A DNA stretch of 64,000 nucleotides from Planctomycetaceae bacterium UBA2671 (GCA_002359185.1 DEML01000096.1:12560-76559), one strand, 5' to 3'; shown: positions 54,808 to 64,000, counted from the first letter of the stretch. Numbers and translations: made by a program. Notes: a model not told the origin generated them from the sequence alone.

Positions 54808-56424
54808 TTACGATTTGGGATTCTTTTTGTTGTTACGCGGCTGCTTGGGAGGAAGTTTTCCCAGTGAAGGAGGATTTTTCGAGACCGATCCAGAATCATC
54901 AGGCACTTCGAGTTCTTCAGCCAGACGATCCAGTTCGTATTTGAGACGCTTCTGAACATCTTCATATTCAGGCTGATCATAGACACTCTGCATCTCATTC
55001 GGATCTTTTTCGAGATCGTACAATTCCCATTCACCAAGATTGTAGAAGTGAATCAGCTTGTAACGATCGGTACGCACTCCTCGATGGCGCCTGACCATGT
55101 GAGCCGTCTTTTGATTCTCTTCAAACTCATAATATTGATAGTAATGCGCCTGTCGCCAGTCTTCGGGAGTCTCGCCTTCCATAATCGGCACCAGACTTGC
55201 CCCCTGCATATCTCTGGGAGTATCAAAGCCCGCGATATCAATAAATGTTTCCGCAAAATCGACATTGGACACAAGTTCTTCACTCACACTCCCCGGCTCA
55301 ATATGCCCCGGCCAGCGTGCCAGTAACGGTTGACGATAAGATTCTTCGTACATGAATCGCTTATCAAACCAGCCGTGATCGCCCAGGTAAAAACCTTGAT
55401 CAGAGGAATAAATCACGATCGTATTTTTTGACAATCCCGACTCATCAAGGTAGTCGAGAACGCGACCGACATTGTCATCCACGGAGGCAATACAGCGTAG
55501 ATAATCTTTGATATATCGCTGATATTTCCAGCGAACCAGATCCTTACCCTGAAGGTTTGCCTCTTTAAACTCCTTGTTTTTAGGCTCGTAAGCTGCATTC
55601 CAGACCTTCAACTGTTCCTCGTTCAAATAAGGTGGAGGGACCAGTTTCAGGTCGCGGGGGGTCATCGTTTTTTCGATAGACATATCCTGAGTATGTGCAG
55701 CGGTGCCGCGACCGGAGTAGTCATCAAACAGATTGTCGGGTTCGGGAATCTCAACATCATCATACATGTGCAGATAATCGGGCCCGGGACACCATTCCCG
55801 GTGCGGAGCTTTGTGTTGGAACATCAGCATGAAAGGCTGAGAAGAATCGCGTCCTTCTTTCAACCAGTCCATTGCCAGATCGGTGATGATATCGGTCGTA
55901 TATCCCGTATAGTTTTTGCGTTCACGATTTCCATCGCCGTGAGTATCCCGCAGCATGACGGGATTGTAGTAAGGCCCCTGTCCGACCAGGACTTCCGAAT
56001 AATCGAAGCCGGTCGGATGCATATGCTCACCTAAATGCCACTTGCCAATAATTGCAGTCTGATAACCAGCCATCTGCAACATTTTGGGAAAAGTCAGTTG
56101 CGTGCCATCAAATTTGTTGCCGTTGCGGAGAAATCCATTCTTATGACTGTATTTGCCCGTCAAAATGACAGCCCTGGAGGGACCACAAATGGAGTTGGTG
56201 CAGAAACAATTGTCAAATCTCATCCCCTCGTTGGCAATCCGATCCAGATTGGGAGTTTTATTGATCTTTGAGCCATAGCAACTCATTGCATGGGAAGCAT
56301 GATCATCCGTAAATATGAAAATGATATTTGGCTGCTCAGTTTCAACGGAAGGCGAGCCTCCCCCGAAAGCTGGTGATAAAGAACTGAACAATAAAAAGGC
56401 ACAGAGTGCAAATTTGACACGCAT
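54808..56424 (-). CDS. Exported sulfatase
   Basis: The start at 56424 follows AAAGGAG at seven-base spacing and begins a signal peptide (MRVKFALCAFLLFSSLSPAF). The 538-residue protein has the sulfatase fold: IIFIFTDDHASHAMSCYG (metal Asp40-Asp41), then the formylglycine motif SICGPSRAVILTGKYSH with Cys80, which a formylglycine-generating enzyme would mature. GKWHLGEHMHPTGFDY, YLRCIASVDDNVGRVLDYLDE, IYSSDQGFYLGDHGWFDKRFMYEES and a C-terminal basic tail complete the pattern. The N-terminal CxPSR type is C-x-P-S-R. Its glycan substrate is unknown. Confidence 0.95.
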   Translation of the reverse strand: MRVKFALCAFLLFSSLSPAFGGGSPSVETEQPNIIFIFTDDHASHAMSCYGSKINKTPNLDRIANEGMRFDNCFCTNSICGPSRAVILTGKYSHKNGFLRNGNKFDGTQLTFPKMLQMAGYQTAIIGKWHLGEHMHPTGFDYSEVLVGQGPYYNPVMLRDTHGDGNRERKNYTGYTTDIITDLAMDWLKEGRDSSQPFMLMFQHKAPHREWCPGPDYLHMYDDVEIPEPDNLFDDYSGRGTAAHTQDMSIEKTMTPRDLKLVPPPYLNEEQLKVWNAAYEPKNKEFKEANLQGKDLVRWKYQRYIKDYLRCIASVDDNVGRVLDYLDESGLSKNTIVIYSSDQGFYLGDHGWFDKRFMYEESYRQPLLARWPGHIEPGSVSEELVSNVDFAETFIDIAGFDTPRDMQGASLVPIMEGETPEDWRQAHYYQYYEFEENQKTAHMVRRHRGVRTDRYKLIHFYNLGEWELYDLEKDPNEMQSVYDQPEYEDVQKRLKYELDRLAEELEVPDDSGSVSKNPPSLGKLPPKQPRNNKKNPKS

Positions 56425-56442
56425 TTGAGACTCCTTTGTCAT

Positions 56443-56817
56443 TCCGACAATTCGGAATTTCGGCTGTTTCGACCAAAATCTCTCAAGTTCGGATTGTATT
56501 GAAATTGGAACCCATGATGATGGCAGCAGGAGTCAGGAATCTCAAGCCTTGAGACGAAAATCACTTGGAATTCACGACTTCTTAGTTTCCTTCCTATATT
56601 TTACCCGAACCTGATTTCAGCCTGATGGCTCTTCATTGTAACCAGACATTGAACAATTATCTTGATGATTAAATATTTTGGCGCATAACGTGCTCATCGT
56701 TCAGTTCATAACAATCCAGCCGAAATCTGGCAGAACAACCATTCTGCCGATGGTACCAAAGATTCAACTCTGAATAGTTGAAGCCCCTGAAACACACCAA
56801 ACAAGGAAAACCAAATC
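56443..56817. other. Divergent intergenic region, 375 bp, nothing notable
   Basis: Spacer between the sulfatase (minus) and the 70-residue protein gene (plus). It is AT-rich and shows no repeat or supported frame. It should hold promoters for both. Confidence 0.45.
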
Positions 56818-57030
56818 ATGATCTCGTCGATGGAATTCTCGCTGAAGCCCGACACTGTCGCGACTTTGTCTGATCGCGAAATTCACACTATGGAGCGCAA
56901 CGAGTTGATCCAGGTGATCGAAGCGGCTCGCATTCCATTCATTGACGAATCCCGTTTAAGTGTGCAGGACACGGATACACTGCAAAGACTGGCCTTTCTT
57001 TCGCGCCAGACTTCTTCAACTCCGGAGTAA
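56818..57030 (+). CDS. Small conserved-looking protein of unknown function
   Basis: The ATG at 56818 is preceded by AAGGAAAAC. The 70-residue product is soluble and helical: LSDREIHTMERNELIQVIEAARIPFIDESRLSVQDTDTLQRLAFLSR. The pattern of short helices with ERNELIQVI resembles small planctomycete proteins I recall near regulators. It has its own terminator, which supports a real gene. No function can be stated. Confidence 0.65.
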   Translation: MISSMEFSLKPDTVATLSDREIHTMERNELIQVIEAARIPFIDESRLSVQDTDTLQRLAFLSRQTSSTPE

Positions 57031-57084
57031 AGTTAATCAATTCCAGTCGTTTTTGAACAACTAATAAGCATATTGCCTACAAAA

Positions 57085-57120
57085 AAACCTCAGCAAATTT
57101 GGCTTTGCTGAGGTTTTTTA
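57085..57120. terminator. Rho-independent terminator between small protein and phosphatase genes
   Basis: Stem AAACCTCAGCAAA (57085-57097) pairs exactly with TTTGCTGAGGTTT (57104-57116) across a 6-base loop, with T-runs on both strands. It probably serves both convergent genes. Confidence 0.92.
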
Positions 57121-57137
57121 TTGGTTTCAACACACTG

Positions 57138-58808
57138 TTATAACTTACGACCAAATGACATCAACGTAATATCATCATTTTGCGGACGTCCGGCTGCATG
57201 CCGTTTCACATCTGCCAGAACTTCTTTTCCAAGATCAGTTGCGTTGGGAGTTGCCTGTTTCACGAAATTTCGCAGATGTTCCATGCCGTAGAGTTCGTTC
57301 TCATAATTCATCGCTTCACTGACACCATCCGTATAAATCGTGATGATATCGCCAGGCTTGATGTCATAAGAGACAACTTCATAAGGATAATCTTCGAGTA
57401 CGCCGATGGGGATTCCCACGGAATCTTCAGAAAACTCGATCACGTTTTTATCTGCCTGAAGAACCATCGGCGACATATGACCGGCATTCACACAGGTCAT
57501 TGTATTGTCCTTGAGATTCAAAATGATGAGAACAAACGTGACAAATCGCCCCTCAACAGCTTTTGCACACATGTGATTGTTGATTTCGCAGACCGCTTCA
57601 CAAGCATCTTTGACGAATGTCATGGTGCTGCGAACCACACTCGAAAGTCGTGACATGACCAGCGCAGCCGGCACACCTTTGCCAGCCACATCGCCAAAAG
57701 CCAGACAGAGGTGATCCTCGTCGAGTTTAATAATATCGTAGTAGTCACCACCAACTTCCTGAGCGGATTCGTAAGACGCATAAATTTCATATTCGGGAAT
57801 GATGGGGAAATCTTCGGGCAGCAATGCATGCTGGACATTCCGCGCGATTTGCATTTCGCTGTCCTGCTTCTGTTTCTCTGCATAAGAAACCATCAGCTTG
57901 GCAGATTCATAACTCAGAGCAGCCTGACCAGCCACCGCCAGTAACAGATCCAGATCTTCCTGCCGAAACTGACTGATCGGATTCTGAGTATCGATATTGA
58001 TCACTCCCAAGGGCTCGCCTGACAAGCCGAGGAGCGGGACACACATCATCGAGCGAATCGTCAGACTGGAAATTGACTCACTGGCTTCGAAACGAGCATC
58101 TGTCGCCGCATCGGCTGAGAGAATCCCCTTACGTTCTTCCAGTACGGAATTGAGAATGGTTTTACTCAGTTTGACAGAATCGTCATTTGAGCTGTGACGA
58201 TGCTTGATCGCCCTGGGGACCATTTTTCCCGTTTCCTGATTCTTGATCAGAATGCAGCCTCGATCAGCATGAGGAAAAATACTGAACAGGGTATCGAGAA
58301 TTTTGGGAAGTAACTTGTCGATTTCAGTTGTCCCAGCCAGGGCACGACTGATTTCGATGATTGCTTTCAACTTCACTTCCGGTCGAACGTCGAGCAAACC
58401 GAAACCGGAGGCATTGTCCACCACCCCCATGATGGTCCCCGTTTCCGATTCTGTATCCACATCGACGTCAAAATCACCCTGGTCATTGTAGGTTTCTGCT
58501 TCGGGCTCTGTTTTTGAGTGAGCTTCATCTTCGAATCGCAGCAGAATGGGCCCCAGTTTCAAACGGTCTCCATGAGCCAGGACTTCAGTTTTTTCGATCC
58601 GTTTCCCGTTGAGGAAAGTCCCGTTACCACTTCCCATGTCTTCCAGCTGAAAGGCATTTCCAGAATAGGACACCTTGGCATGGCGACGGGAAACCATGTT
58701 CGAATCCAATTGCAGATCGCATTCGGGCAATCGACCAATAACGACATCACTTTCAGGCAGCAGATGCGGGATGGCTTGACCACCCTGAAGAATAACCAAC
58801 TTTGGCAT
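57138..58808 (-). CDS. FHA-GAF-PP2C (SpoIIE-type) phosphatase
   Basis: The start at 58808 gives MPKLVILQGGQAIPHLLPES. Residues ~1-90 form an FHA domain (VIGRLPECDLQLDSNMVSRRHAKVSY, MGSGNGTFLNG) that reads phosphothreonine. About 160-330 is a GAF domain (LDTLFSIFPHADRGCILIKN, SLTIRSMMCVPLLGLSGEPLGVINID). About 345-555 is a PPM/SpoIIE-type phosphatase (VQHALLPEDFPIIPEYEIYASYESAQEVGGDYYDIIKLD, LAFGDVAGKGVPAALVMSRLSSVVRS, DIITIYTDGVSEAMN, NDDITLMSFGRK) with the metal-binding Asp residues intact. It is a candidate regulator of partner switching, for which the receiver-ATPase protein at 27.5 kb would be a logical class of partner. Confidence 0.93.
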   Translation of the reverse strand: MPKLVILQGGQAIPHLLPESDVVIGRLPECDLQLDSNMVSRRHAKVSYSGNAFQLEDMGSGNGTFLNGKRIEKTEVLAHGDRLKLGPILLRFEDEAHSKTEPEAETYNDQGDFDVDVDTESETGTIMGVVDNASGFGLLDVRPEVKLKAIIEISRALAGTTEIDKLLPKILDTLFSIFPHADRGCILIKNQETGKMVPRAIKHRHSSNDDSVKLSKTILNSVLEERKGILSADAATDARFEASESISSLTIRSMMCVPLLGLSGEPLGVINIDTQNPISQFRQEDLDLLLAVAGQAALSYESAKLMVSYAEKQKQDSEMQIARNVQHALLPEDFPIIPEYEIYASYESAQEVGGDYYDIIKLDEDHLCLAFGDVAGKGVPAALVMSRLSSVVRSTMTFVKDACEAVCEINNHMCAKAVEGRFVTFVLIILNLKDNTMTCVNAGHMSPMVLQADKNVIEFSEDSVGIPIGVLEDYPYEVVSYDIKPGDIITIYTDGVSEAMNYENELYGMEHLRNFVKQATPNATDLGKEVLADVKRHAAGRPQNDDITLMSFGRKL

Positions 58809-59012
58809 AGCGACACTCTGTTTAATCTTTGAGGCTAACGTTGAGACGCTCTCACACGAAACGAATTGAGAAAATGAAATCAATGATCACTGAAGTTTAA
58901 CCAGTGTACACCGACTATCCAATTCATAGTTCAATAATTTTTGAACGAGCGTACTCAGCAGCGACTTCCGTGTCGCTCAAGATTGATCAAAACCTCTGGA
59001 ATTGACTCGCGG

Positions 59013-60653
59013 TTACAGGAAAATCAATGTCGTGAGCAGAAAAATTGGTACCAGAACGGCGACGCTGTAAAACATATAGCCGAAGAAACTCGGCATGCGG
59101 ATGTTATTCTTTTCAGCAATCGCTTTGACCATGAAGTTTGGACCATTGCCAATATAAGTCATCGCCCCCATGAAGACCGCTCCCAGACTGATCGCAATCA
59201 GGAAGATTTCAGAGACACCCGCGACCGTGTTTCCGACCGGTTCCATCGTTTTCGCTGTCTCGAAGAAGACAACATAAGTCGGAGCATTATCTAAAAAGCT
59301 CGACAGTGTTCCCGTTCCCCAGAAGAATTTCATGGGGGAATCAAATCCTAATGTTTTTCCATACACATTTAAAATCTGCACGGGAGGCTGCATGCAGATA
59401 AAGATTCCTGAAAACAACGCAGCGACTTCGATAATCGCATCGTAGTTAAAGCTGTTTTTACGGCGGACTTCACTGGTCGTTGTCATTAATGATGCGGCAG
59501 TAAACAGCAGCATCAGCATTTCGCGAAAATACATCGGGGCTTTAAATGATGTCCCCGGAAATGGTTTTGATGGATCGAGTGTGGCAACACAAATCACAAC
59601 ACAGATCAGCCAGAGGAGATTCAACGATCCAAAAACTTGCAAAGCAGGTGCATCGGATGATTCGATAACGAATGACTCAGCTGACTCTTTTCTTACAAAC
59701 ATTGTATCCCAGAAGAAATAGACAGCCAGGATCATCAGGTTGGCAAACAGCCACATCGGCCAGAGTTTGAGCGTCCAGAAGAAGTCGACACCCCGCAGGT
59801 AACCGAGAAACAGAGGCGGATCGCCGATTGGCAACAGACAGCCTCCCGTATTGCAAACTGCGAATATGAAGAAGATTACGGTGTGAGCCACATATTCCCG
59901 TTTTGCATTGGCCGTGAGCAATGGCCGAATCAGGAGCATCGCGGCTCCGGTTGTTCCTACAAAACTGGCCAGCAATGCACCCAGGCCAATTAAACCCGTA
60001 TTCACATAAGGTTTGCCGACAATTCTGGCCTCGATCGCGATACCACCCGTAATCACATACAAGCTGAAGAGCAATGTGATAAATGGAATATATTCGGCCA
60101 TGAGTGCATTTTTCAGCACGGTCATCGCAGCCGGAACTCCAGGTTCGGAATGGCCGTGGGAGATATGATCGTGAACGCCATGCCCATCGACAAAAGCATA
60201 GTACAACAGGGTAATAACGCCTAAGCCGGCAGCGACCAGAAAGCGGTTCGAATTCTTTTCCCACCAGTGTTCGGTTTTGTGAAACAGTGGCAAAATAGCA
60301 ATACAGAGCAGCAAGGCGACAAACGGAAGAACACTATACCAGGCGGGAACATGTGCTAAACCCGCAGAATGTTCTGCCGAATTTGAAGCATGGTCATCAT
60401 GTTCAGCGTGATCATTTTGGTCGTGTGCTGACTTAGTATGATGATCTTCCGAAGTCCCAACTTCCGCAGAGTGCTCAGTGTGATGAGCTTCCTCAATTGC
60501 ATGAGATTCCGTCACAGCATGCTCGGGTTGATCTCCGACGGACACTTCGTATCCAACCCACAGACCTGTCGCAAGCACCATGGTAAGAACAGCAAGAACG
60601 CCTGTCTTCTTCTGTTTCTGCTGTGACTCAAGCGTATTATGTGATTGCTCCAT
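59013..60653 (-). CDS. NhaD-type sodium:proton antiporter with His-rich N-terminal segment
   Basis: The ATG at 60653 is chosen (MEQSHNTLESQQ); 60674 is an alternative. After a first helix (GVLAVLTMVLATGLWVGYEV) lies an unusually His/Asp/Glu-rich external stretch of about 60 residues (EDHHTKSAHDQNDHAEHDDH). Then come about 11 helices of the ion-transporter superfamily: FVGTTGAAMLLIRPLL, FAVCNTGGCLLPIGDPPLFLGYLRGVDFFWTL (the NhaD signature) and YIGNGPNFMVKAIAEKNNIRMPSFFGYM near the C-terminus. NhaD exchanges Na+ for H+. The His-rich segment could bind divalent metals. Confidence 0.92.
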   Translation of the reverse strand: MEQSHNTLESQQKQKKTGVLAVLTMVLATGLWVGYEVSVGDQPEHAVTESHAIEEAHHTEHSAEVGTSEDHHTKSAHDQNDHAEHDDHASNSAEHSAGLAHVPAWYSVLPFVALLLCIAILPLFHKTEHWWEKNSNRFLVAAGLGVITLLYYAFVDGHGVHDHISHGHSEPGVPAAMTVLKNALMAEYIPFITLLFSLYVITGGIAIEARIVGKPYVNTGLIGLGALLASFVGTTGAAMLLIRPLLTANAKREYVAHTVIFFIFAVCNTGGCLLPIGDPPLFLGYLRGVDFFWTLKLWPMWLFANLMILAVYFFWDTMFVRKESAESFVIESSDAPALQVFGSLNLLWLICVVICVATLDPSKPFPGTSFKAPMYFREMLMLLFTAASLMTTTSEVRRKNSFNYDAIIEVAALFSGIFICMQPPVQILNVYGKTLGFDSPMKFFWGTGTLSSFLDNAPTYVVFFETAKTMEPVGNTVAGVSEIFLIAISLGAVFMGAMTYIGNGPNFMVKAIAEKNNIRMPSFFGYMFYSVAVLVPIFLLTTLIFL

Positions 60654-61120
60654 CCTGAAACCTATTCTCTCCATCCAGCGAACGGTCTGGGACCCTTAAA
60701 GGGCTTAATGTTGGTGGTCAAATAACGGCAACGCATTCCGATGTCGCGTTGTCAGACAATTTCTAACTGATAACCGGCATTTCAGATTGAATCCTCTGTC
60801 CTGATTGAGAATCATTCCTGGTCATCACTAATATTTTTTAACTGCCACAATCATTCTGATCTGGTGATACTGTATCGACTCACTCAGATCGCTTCGTGTT
60901 CTGTGCTGCTCGGTGTTCCTCAAAAGTCTGGAATCATCGGATATCTAAAATTTCCGTCAAGGGATCGCATCGACGAAAGCTACAGAATGACTCAGATTTT
61001 GCAGAGATCACTTCCCACTCTTACTGCCCTGCCTGCAATAACATGCACCAGGGTGCAACAATTCTCATTACCTTTTCACAAATTCCACCCGAGATTCCGA
61101 CATCCGTGCCGAACCGTTTA
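60654..61120. other. Intergenic region upstream of the antiporter, 467 bp
   Basis: No repeat or supported gene. Frames at 60864-61157 and 60896-61150 on the plus strand overlap each other and the end of the HDOD-GGDEF gene, and lack ribosome-binding sites. The stretch must contain the antiporter promoter. Confidence 0.5.
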
Positions 61121-63061
61121 TTACGTGAGCACCAAAGTCGACATTGTTGACTTTTGATATTCCGAATACAGTTCCCGACTTCTCTTTGCGGAAAATAAAT
61201 TATTGGCAGTCATGGAATTCATCAATCGATCTGGGGGTTCACATTGCCAGCAAAGCAAGAGATGGAGATTTTCCATTGTTAAGAATCCCATTTCGACAGC
61301 CATGTCGCCAATTCGTTTTCTTGGACAGCTCTTTTGTGCGTTAGCGAGTTGATCGACCTGTTCGTAGTCCATCATTTTGAAATCGACTGCCATTTCTCCG
61401 AGTGATCGCTGATCTGGAGGAACTTGCAACAGGATCCGAGAGATCGTCATGATGTCCAAAATTTCACGTGAAACAAGCCAGCGACTGAATTTCAAATTAT
61501 TAACGGCTTTAATGAGTTCTCGTTCCTGAGTATTGATCAAGCAGCGATGATGCGCCTGATTCCGACCATTCTCTTTGGACTGATATAAGGCTTCGTCAGC
61601 CTGCTTGAGGATTTCTTCCCCACAATCGTAATCCTGCCGACCAGGCATCATGGTTGCAGTTCCAAAACTGGCAGTCACAGGAACTCGCTGGCCGAGATGC
61701 ATGAAATTTTCCTGCTCGATCGCATTGCGAATTCGTTCGGTCAGCTTCTCGACACCCTTTTCAGTCGGTCGATGAACAATGACGACAAATTCTTCGCCAC
61801 CATATCGGCAGAAAATATCGGCCGTTCTTAAGTTTCGACGAAAAACGTCCGCAAACTGTCTCAGAACGTCATCGCCAAATTTATGTCCAAAGGTGTCGTT
61901 GAGGAGTTTGAATTTATCGATATCACAGAAGATCACACAGATAGGCATGCTGCGGTCTGAGGCTTCATGCACCTTGCCTTGAAGAGCTTCATCGAAAAAA
62001 GCACGATTATACGATCCCGTTAAAGTGTCGATAGTCGCTTTCTGCTGCAGCACTTCATTCTGACAGACCAGTAATTGCTTTTCCCGTTCGAATTGCTTCT
62101 TCTGTTCGCTGGCCTGGAGTGTTTCACTGCGGGCCCGCATGGTCAGTTCCAGCAATTGTTGATTGGCTTGTGACATGATTTCACTTGGCGAAACGATATC
62201 ACTCATGTCCACGTCAAACAGATTTCCAGCCGCTTCAATTCGCTGATGGACTTCTTCCAGATATCGATCGACTTCCACTCCCTGAATGCCAAAGAAATGG
62301 CTGGCTAATTCTCGGATCCGTTGAATTGCCAATCCACTTGACGAGGAATTGAAATAATCACCAACGGCGTTGGATAGGACAATGGCTGCCTCCATGACAT
62401 GTTTGCCCGGAGTCAGTTCCTCAAACAGGGTTTCCGTCGAAAAATGCTGAAGACGAATCCCCTGCAGCATAGAATCCGGTAAACCCCATTTTTCAATAAG
62501 TTTGTAAGAAACCAGGGAATGATCGAGTCCAAGAAACTCATGTTCAACTTCAAAAAGTTGCCGCTCCTGAGATTCATAAGTAACCAGAACCGGGTAGTAT
62601 TCTCTGGAAATCGTTTTCAGCATCGCCAGCCGACCAATGTCAACCAGCAAACTAGCCATGAAAAATTCGCACTCCAGACCAGGTTGACATCGCTTGCCGA
62701 TTATCTCACCTGCAACCGCATTGATAATCGATTGTTTCCAGTAATCACGATAAAAGGCCTGCATCGGTCCTTGTGACATGGATTCATCGGCCAGGGAAAA
62801 ACTCAACGACAGTGAGGTGATGACTGTTGTTCCCAGCAACGTGACCGCTCGTTCTATCGAGTTAATTTTGGTATTGAAACTGAAAAAGGAAGAGTTGGTT
62901 GCTTGCAGAATTCGTGCAGTAATTGCAGGATCCGTTTTAATCAAATCAACAATTTCATTCAGTTCTGTCTCCGGGTTTTTCGAAATTTCCAATAAACGCA
63001 CAGCCACTGCTGGCAAAGTTGGTAACTGTGGAGATTTCCATATATTTTCTGCATTAAACAT
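61121..63061 (-). CDS. HDOD-GGDEF signalling protein with MshEN-like C-terminal domain
   Basis: The ATG at 63061 is preferred to TTG 63073. Residues ~10-210 form an HDOD domain (LPTLPAVAVRLLEISKNPETELNEIVDLIKTDPAITARILQATN), residues ~215-345 a helical linker with coiled coil, and ~345-510 a GGDEF domain with active-site RYGGEEF and DIDKFKLLNDTFGHKFGDDVL; it likely makes c-di-GMP. I see no RxxD inhibitory site immediately before GGEEF. The C-terminal ~110 residues (PPDQRSLGEMAVDFKMMDYEQVDQLANAQ, KRIGDMAVEMGFLTMENLHLLL) resemble the MshEN/type II secretion N-domain, a c-di-GMP binding module. This is a synthase with a possible product-binding tail. Confidence 0.92.
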   Translation of the reverse strand: MFNAENIWKSPQLPTLPAVAVRLLEISKNPETELNEIVDLIKTDPAITARILQATNSSFFSFNTKINSIERAVTLLGTTVITSLSLSFSLADESMSQGPMQAFYRDYWKQSIINAVAGEIIGKRCQPGLECEFFMASLLVDIGRLAMLKTISREYYPVLVTYESQERQLFEVEHEFLGLDHSLVSYKLIEKWGLPDSMLQGIRLQHFSTETLFEELTPGKHVMEAAIVLSNAVGDYFNSSSSGLAIQRIRELASHFFGIQGVEVDRYLEEVHQRIEAAGNLFDVDMSDIVSPSEIMSQANQQLLELTMRARSETLQASEQKKQFEREKQLLVCQNEVLQQKATIDTLTGSYNRAFFDEALQGKVHEASDRSMPICVIFCDIDKFKLLNDTFGHKFGDDVLRQFADVFRRNLRTADIFCRYGGEEFVVIVHRPTEKGVEKLTERIRNAIEQENFMHLGQRVPVTASFGTATMMPGRQDYDCGEEILKQADEALYQSKENGRNQAHHRCLINTQERELIKAVNNLKFSRWLVSREILDIMTISRILLQVPPDQRSLGEMAVDFKMMDYEQVDQLANAQKSCPRKRIGDMAVEMGFLTMENLHLLLCWQCEPPDRLMNSMTANNLFSAKRSRELYSEYQKSTMSTLVLT

Positions 63062-63211
63062 TTTCGTACCCAAGTTTCGCTTTTACAAGATATCTCTCAG
63101 AAACACGTAAATTCATCCTGCTATGAGCAGTGCTTCTGAGTTCCTGACTTCACAAATATTTTTTAGTAATCTTGAAGGGTGACTCCAATTCACCCTATTC
63201 AACTCACAACG

Positions 63212-63577
63212 CTAAACAAGACATCCCAACCATTTGGATAACTTGGCTTGAATCGTCTCTGGCGTAGATGGTTTTAAGAGATAATCAGTGACACCCGCAT
63301 TCATTGCAGAAATGAGATGACATCGATCTGCTTCACTGGTCAATAGAATAATTGGCAGGCTCGGGTATTCATTGCGAATGAGAGAAATGAGTTCAATCGA
63401 ACTTAAATCGGCCCAGTTGATATCGACAAAAACGATATCAAATCCTTGCTGCTGCATTTGCGTCCATGCTTCAGATTCTCGTTCGACTGCGACTATTTCG
63501 CGAATTCCCAACCCTCGAAAGCATCGCTGTTGAACCAGTCTCCATGATTTCGAACGATCAACGAGCAAAACTCTCAT
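63212..63577 (-). CDS. Stand-alone CheY-like receiver protein
   Basis: The start at 63577 gives MRVLLVDRSKSWRLVQQ; the longer frame to 63700 has no family support. The 121-residue protein is a single receiver domain: acidic pocket with only Asp7 (VDRS where DD is usual), phospho-acceptor Asp52-like in IVFVDINWADLSSIELI, Thr in ILLTSEAD and the Lys in DYLLKPST. No output domain is present. It lies upstream of the HDOD-GGDEF gene on the same strand and could modulate it. Confidence 0.9.
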   Translation of the reverse strand: MRVLLVDRSKSWRLVQQRCFRGLGIREIVAVERESEAWTQMQQQGFDIVFVDINWADLSSIELISLIRNEYPSLPIILLTSEADRCHLISAMNAGVTDYLLKPSTPETIQAKLSKWLGCLV

Positions 63578-63948
63578 GTCAGTACCTGTTGCCCTGGTTT
63601 GCCTGAAATATGATGTCTCCTTTTTGAATGACGCAAAAAGGAAACATTGTTGAACTAAAGTTAGTTCAAGTTCTGACAAAATGTGGCGTTTTTCGGACAC
63701 TTCTGATGGAAAACAGTGACAATTCCAAGATCACACCCCATGAATAGTCCGTTTACAGCAGTTATGAGGATTCCTTTTCAAGCCGCGAATCCTGATGATC
63801 GCATTCACGTATTTAACGATCCAGAGCCGTTTCCATGAATGTGTAGCTGATGATTGACTGGAAACGGGGGGGCTCAAACCATCAAAAAGCCTCTATAGCA
63901 ATCTGCAGTCCCCCATCCCGGGTCCTCTTCCCTGCCATCACTGAATTA
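63578..63948. other. Intergenic region, 371 bp, no gene seen
   Basis: It holds the presumed promoter of the receiver gene and a spacer to the repeat at the window end. No coding frame is supported. Confidence 0.4.
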
Positions 63949-64000
63949 CTATCGGCTGAAGCCGATAGGTTTTTAGGCCGTGAGCTTCGGACTGAAGTCC
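63949..64000. repeat. CTATCGGCTGAAGCCGATAG repeat, cut by window end
   Basis: The palindrome CTATCGGCTGAAGCCGATAG (63949-63968) is followed by TTTTTAGGCCGTGAGCTTCG and GACTGAAGTCC, itself a small inverted motif. A shorter copy lies at 54733-54773. The element continues beyond the window. Confidence 0.75.

Noticed and set aside
60864..61157. 97-codon plus-strand frame upstream of the antiporter
   Set aside because: Two overlapping frames compete here, neither has a Shine-Dalgarno, and the end overlaps the HDOD-GGDEF gene.

Overview
The window looks like chromosomal DNA of a planctomycete of moderate GC content, probably a relative of Rubinisphaera or Gimesia. This placement rests on protein families only, with no rRNA to confirm it. 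The families are: haem-binding PSD1/DUF1549-DUF1553 cytochrome proteins paired with DUF1501 proteins, a DUF1559 pilin-like protein, DUF1080 and DUF1573 proteins, a sulfatase, Tat-exported Gfo/Idh/MocA and beta-propeller proteins, a large membrane-anchored Ser/Thr kinase, and many exported proteins of unknown function. I saw no tRNA, rRNA, CRISPR array, prophage or classical insertion sequence.

Layout. 1-7.5 kb: a partial exported cytochrome protein, a Tyr-rich secreted protein, an array of nested repeats (1.9-2.4 kb), a likely outer-membrane protein, an ECF-like sigma factor overlapping a membrane partner, and an RraA-family protein. 7.6-14.8 kb: LUD protein, conserved hypothetical protein, DNA alkyltransferase, archaeal-type phosphoglycerate mutase, membrane glycosyltransferase, epimerase and small exported or membrane proteins. 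14.9-29.1 kb: degenerate phosphohexomutase, Ser/Thr kinase, HMA lipoprotein, PQQ-type and NHL-type propellers, DUF11 protein, pilin-like protein, Gfo/Idh/MocA oxidoreductase, receiver-ATPase regulator and HisB. 29.3-33.4 kb: the PSD1/DUF1501 pair. 33.36-33.89 kb: a mobile-looking element with perfect 35-bp inverted ends around a decayed GxxExxY gene. 33.9-42.4 kb: a seven-gene co-directional cluster with a GlmL/MutL-type ATPase and four membrane proteins. 42.4-49.7 kb: an empty relative of the repeat element, a nuclease-like lipoprotein, VTT protein, DUF1080 protein, SUI1, McsA-like, CYTH and DUF971 proteins, and a multihaem lipoprotein. 49.9-64 kb: DUF1573 lipoprotein, an O-antigen ligase and polyprenyl-phosphate sugar transferase pair, sulfatase, FHA-GAF-PP2C phosphatase, NhaD-type antiporter, HDOD-GGDEF protein and a receiver protein.

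The two most notable signals are these. First, the 33.9-42.4 kb cluster pairs an ASKHA ATPase of the glutamate-mutase chaperone type with a barrel-sandwich/KOW-like protein and four membrane proteins, with no mutase nearby; it may be an undescribed ATP-driven membrane complex. Second, there is a family of 'GAACC plus ~10-bp iteron' inverted-repeat elements, found as a copy with a GxxExxY nuclease-like gene, as an empty copy and as nested copies, which suggests a mobile system using this nuclease fold. A separate population of REP-like GTAGGTCAGGC/GTAGGTTGGG elements sits just after stop codons and in one case encodes the C-terminus of a protein.
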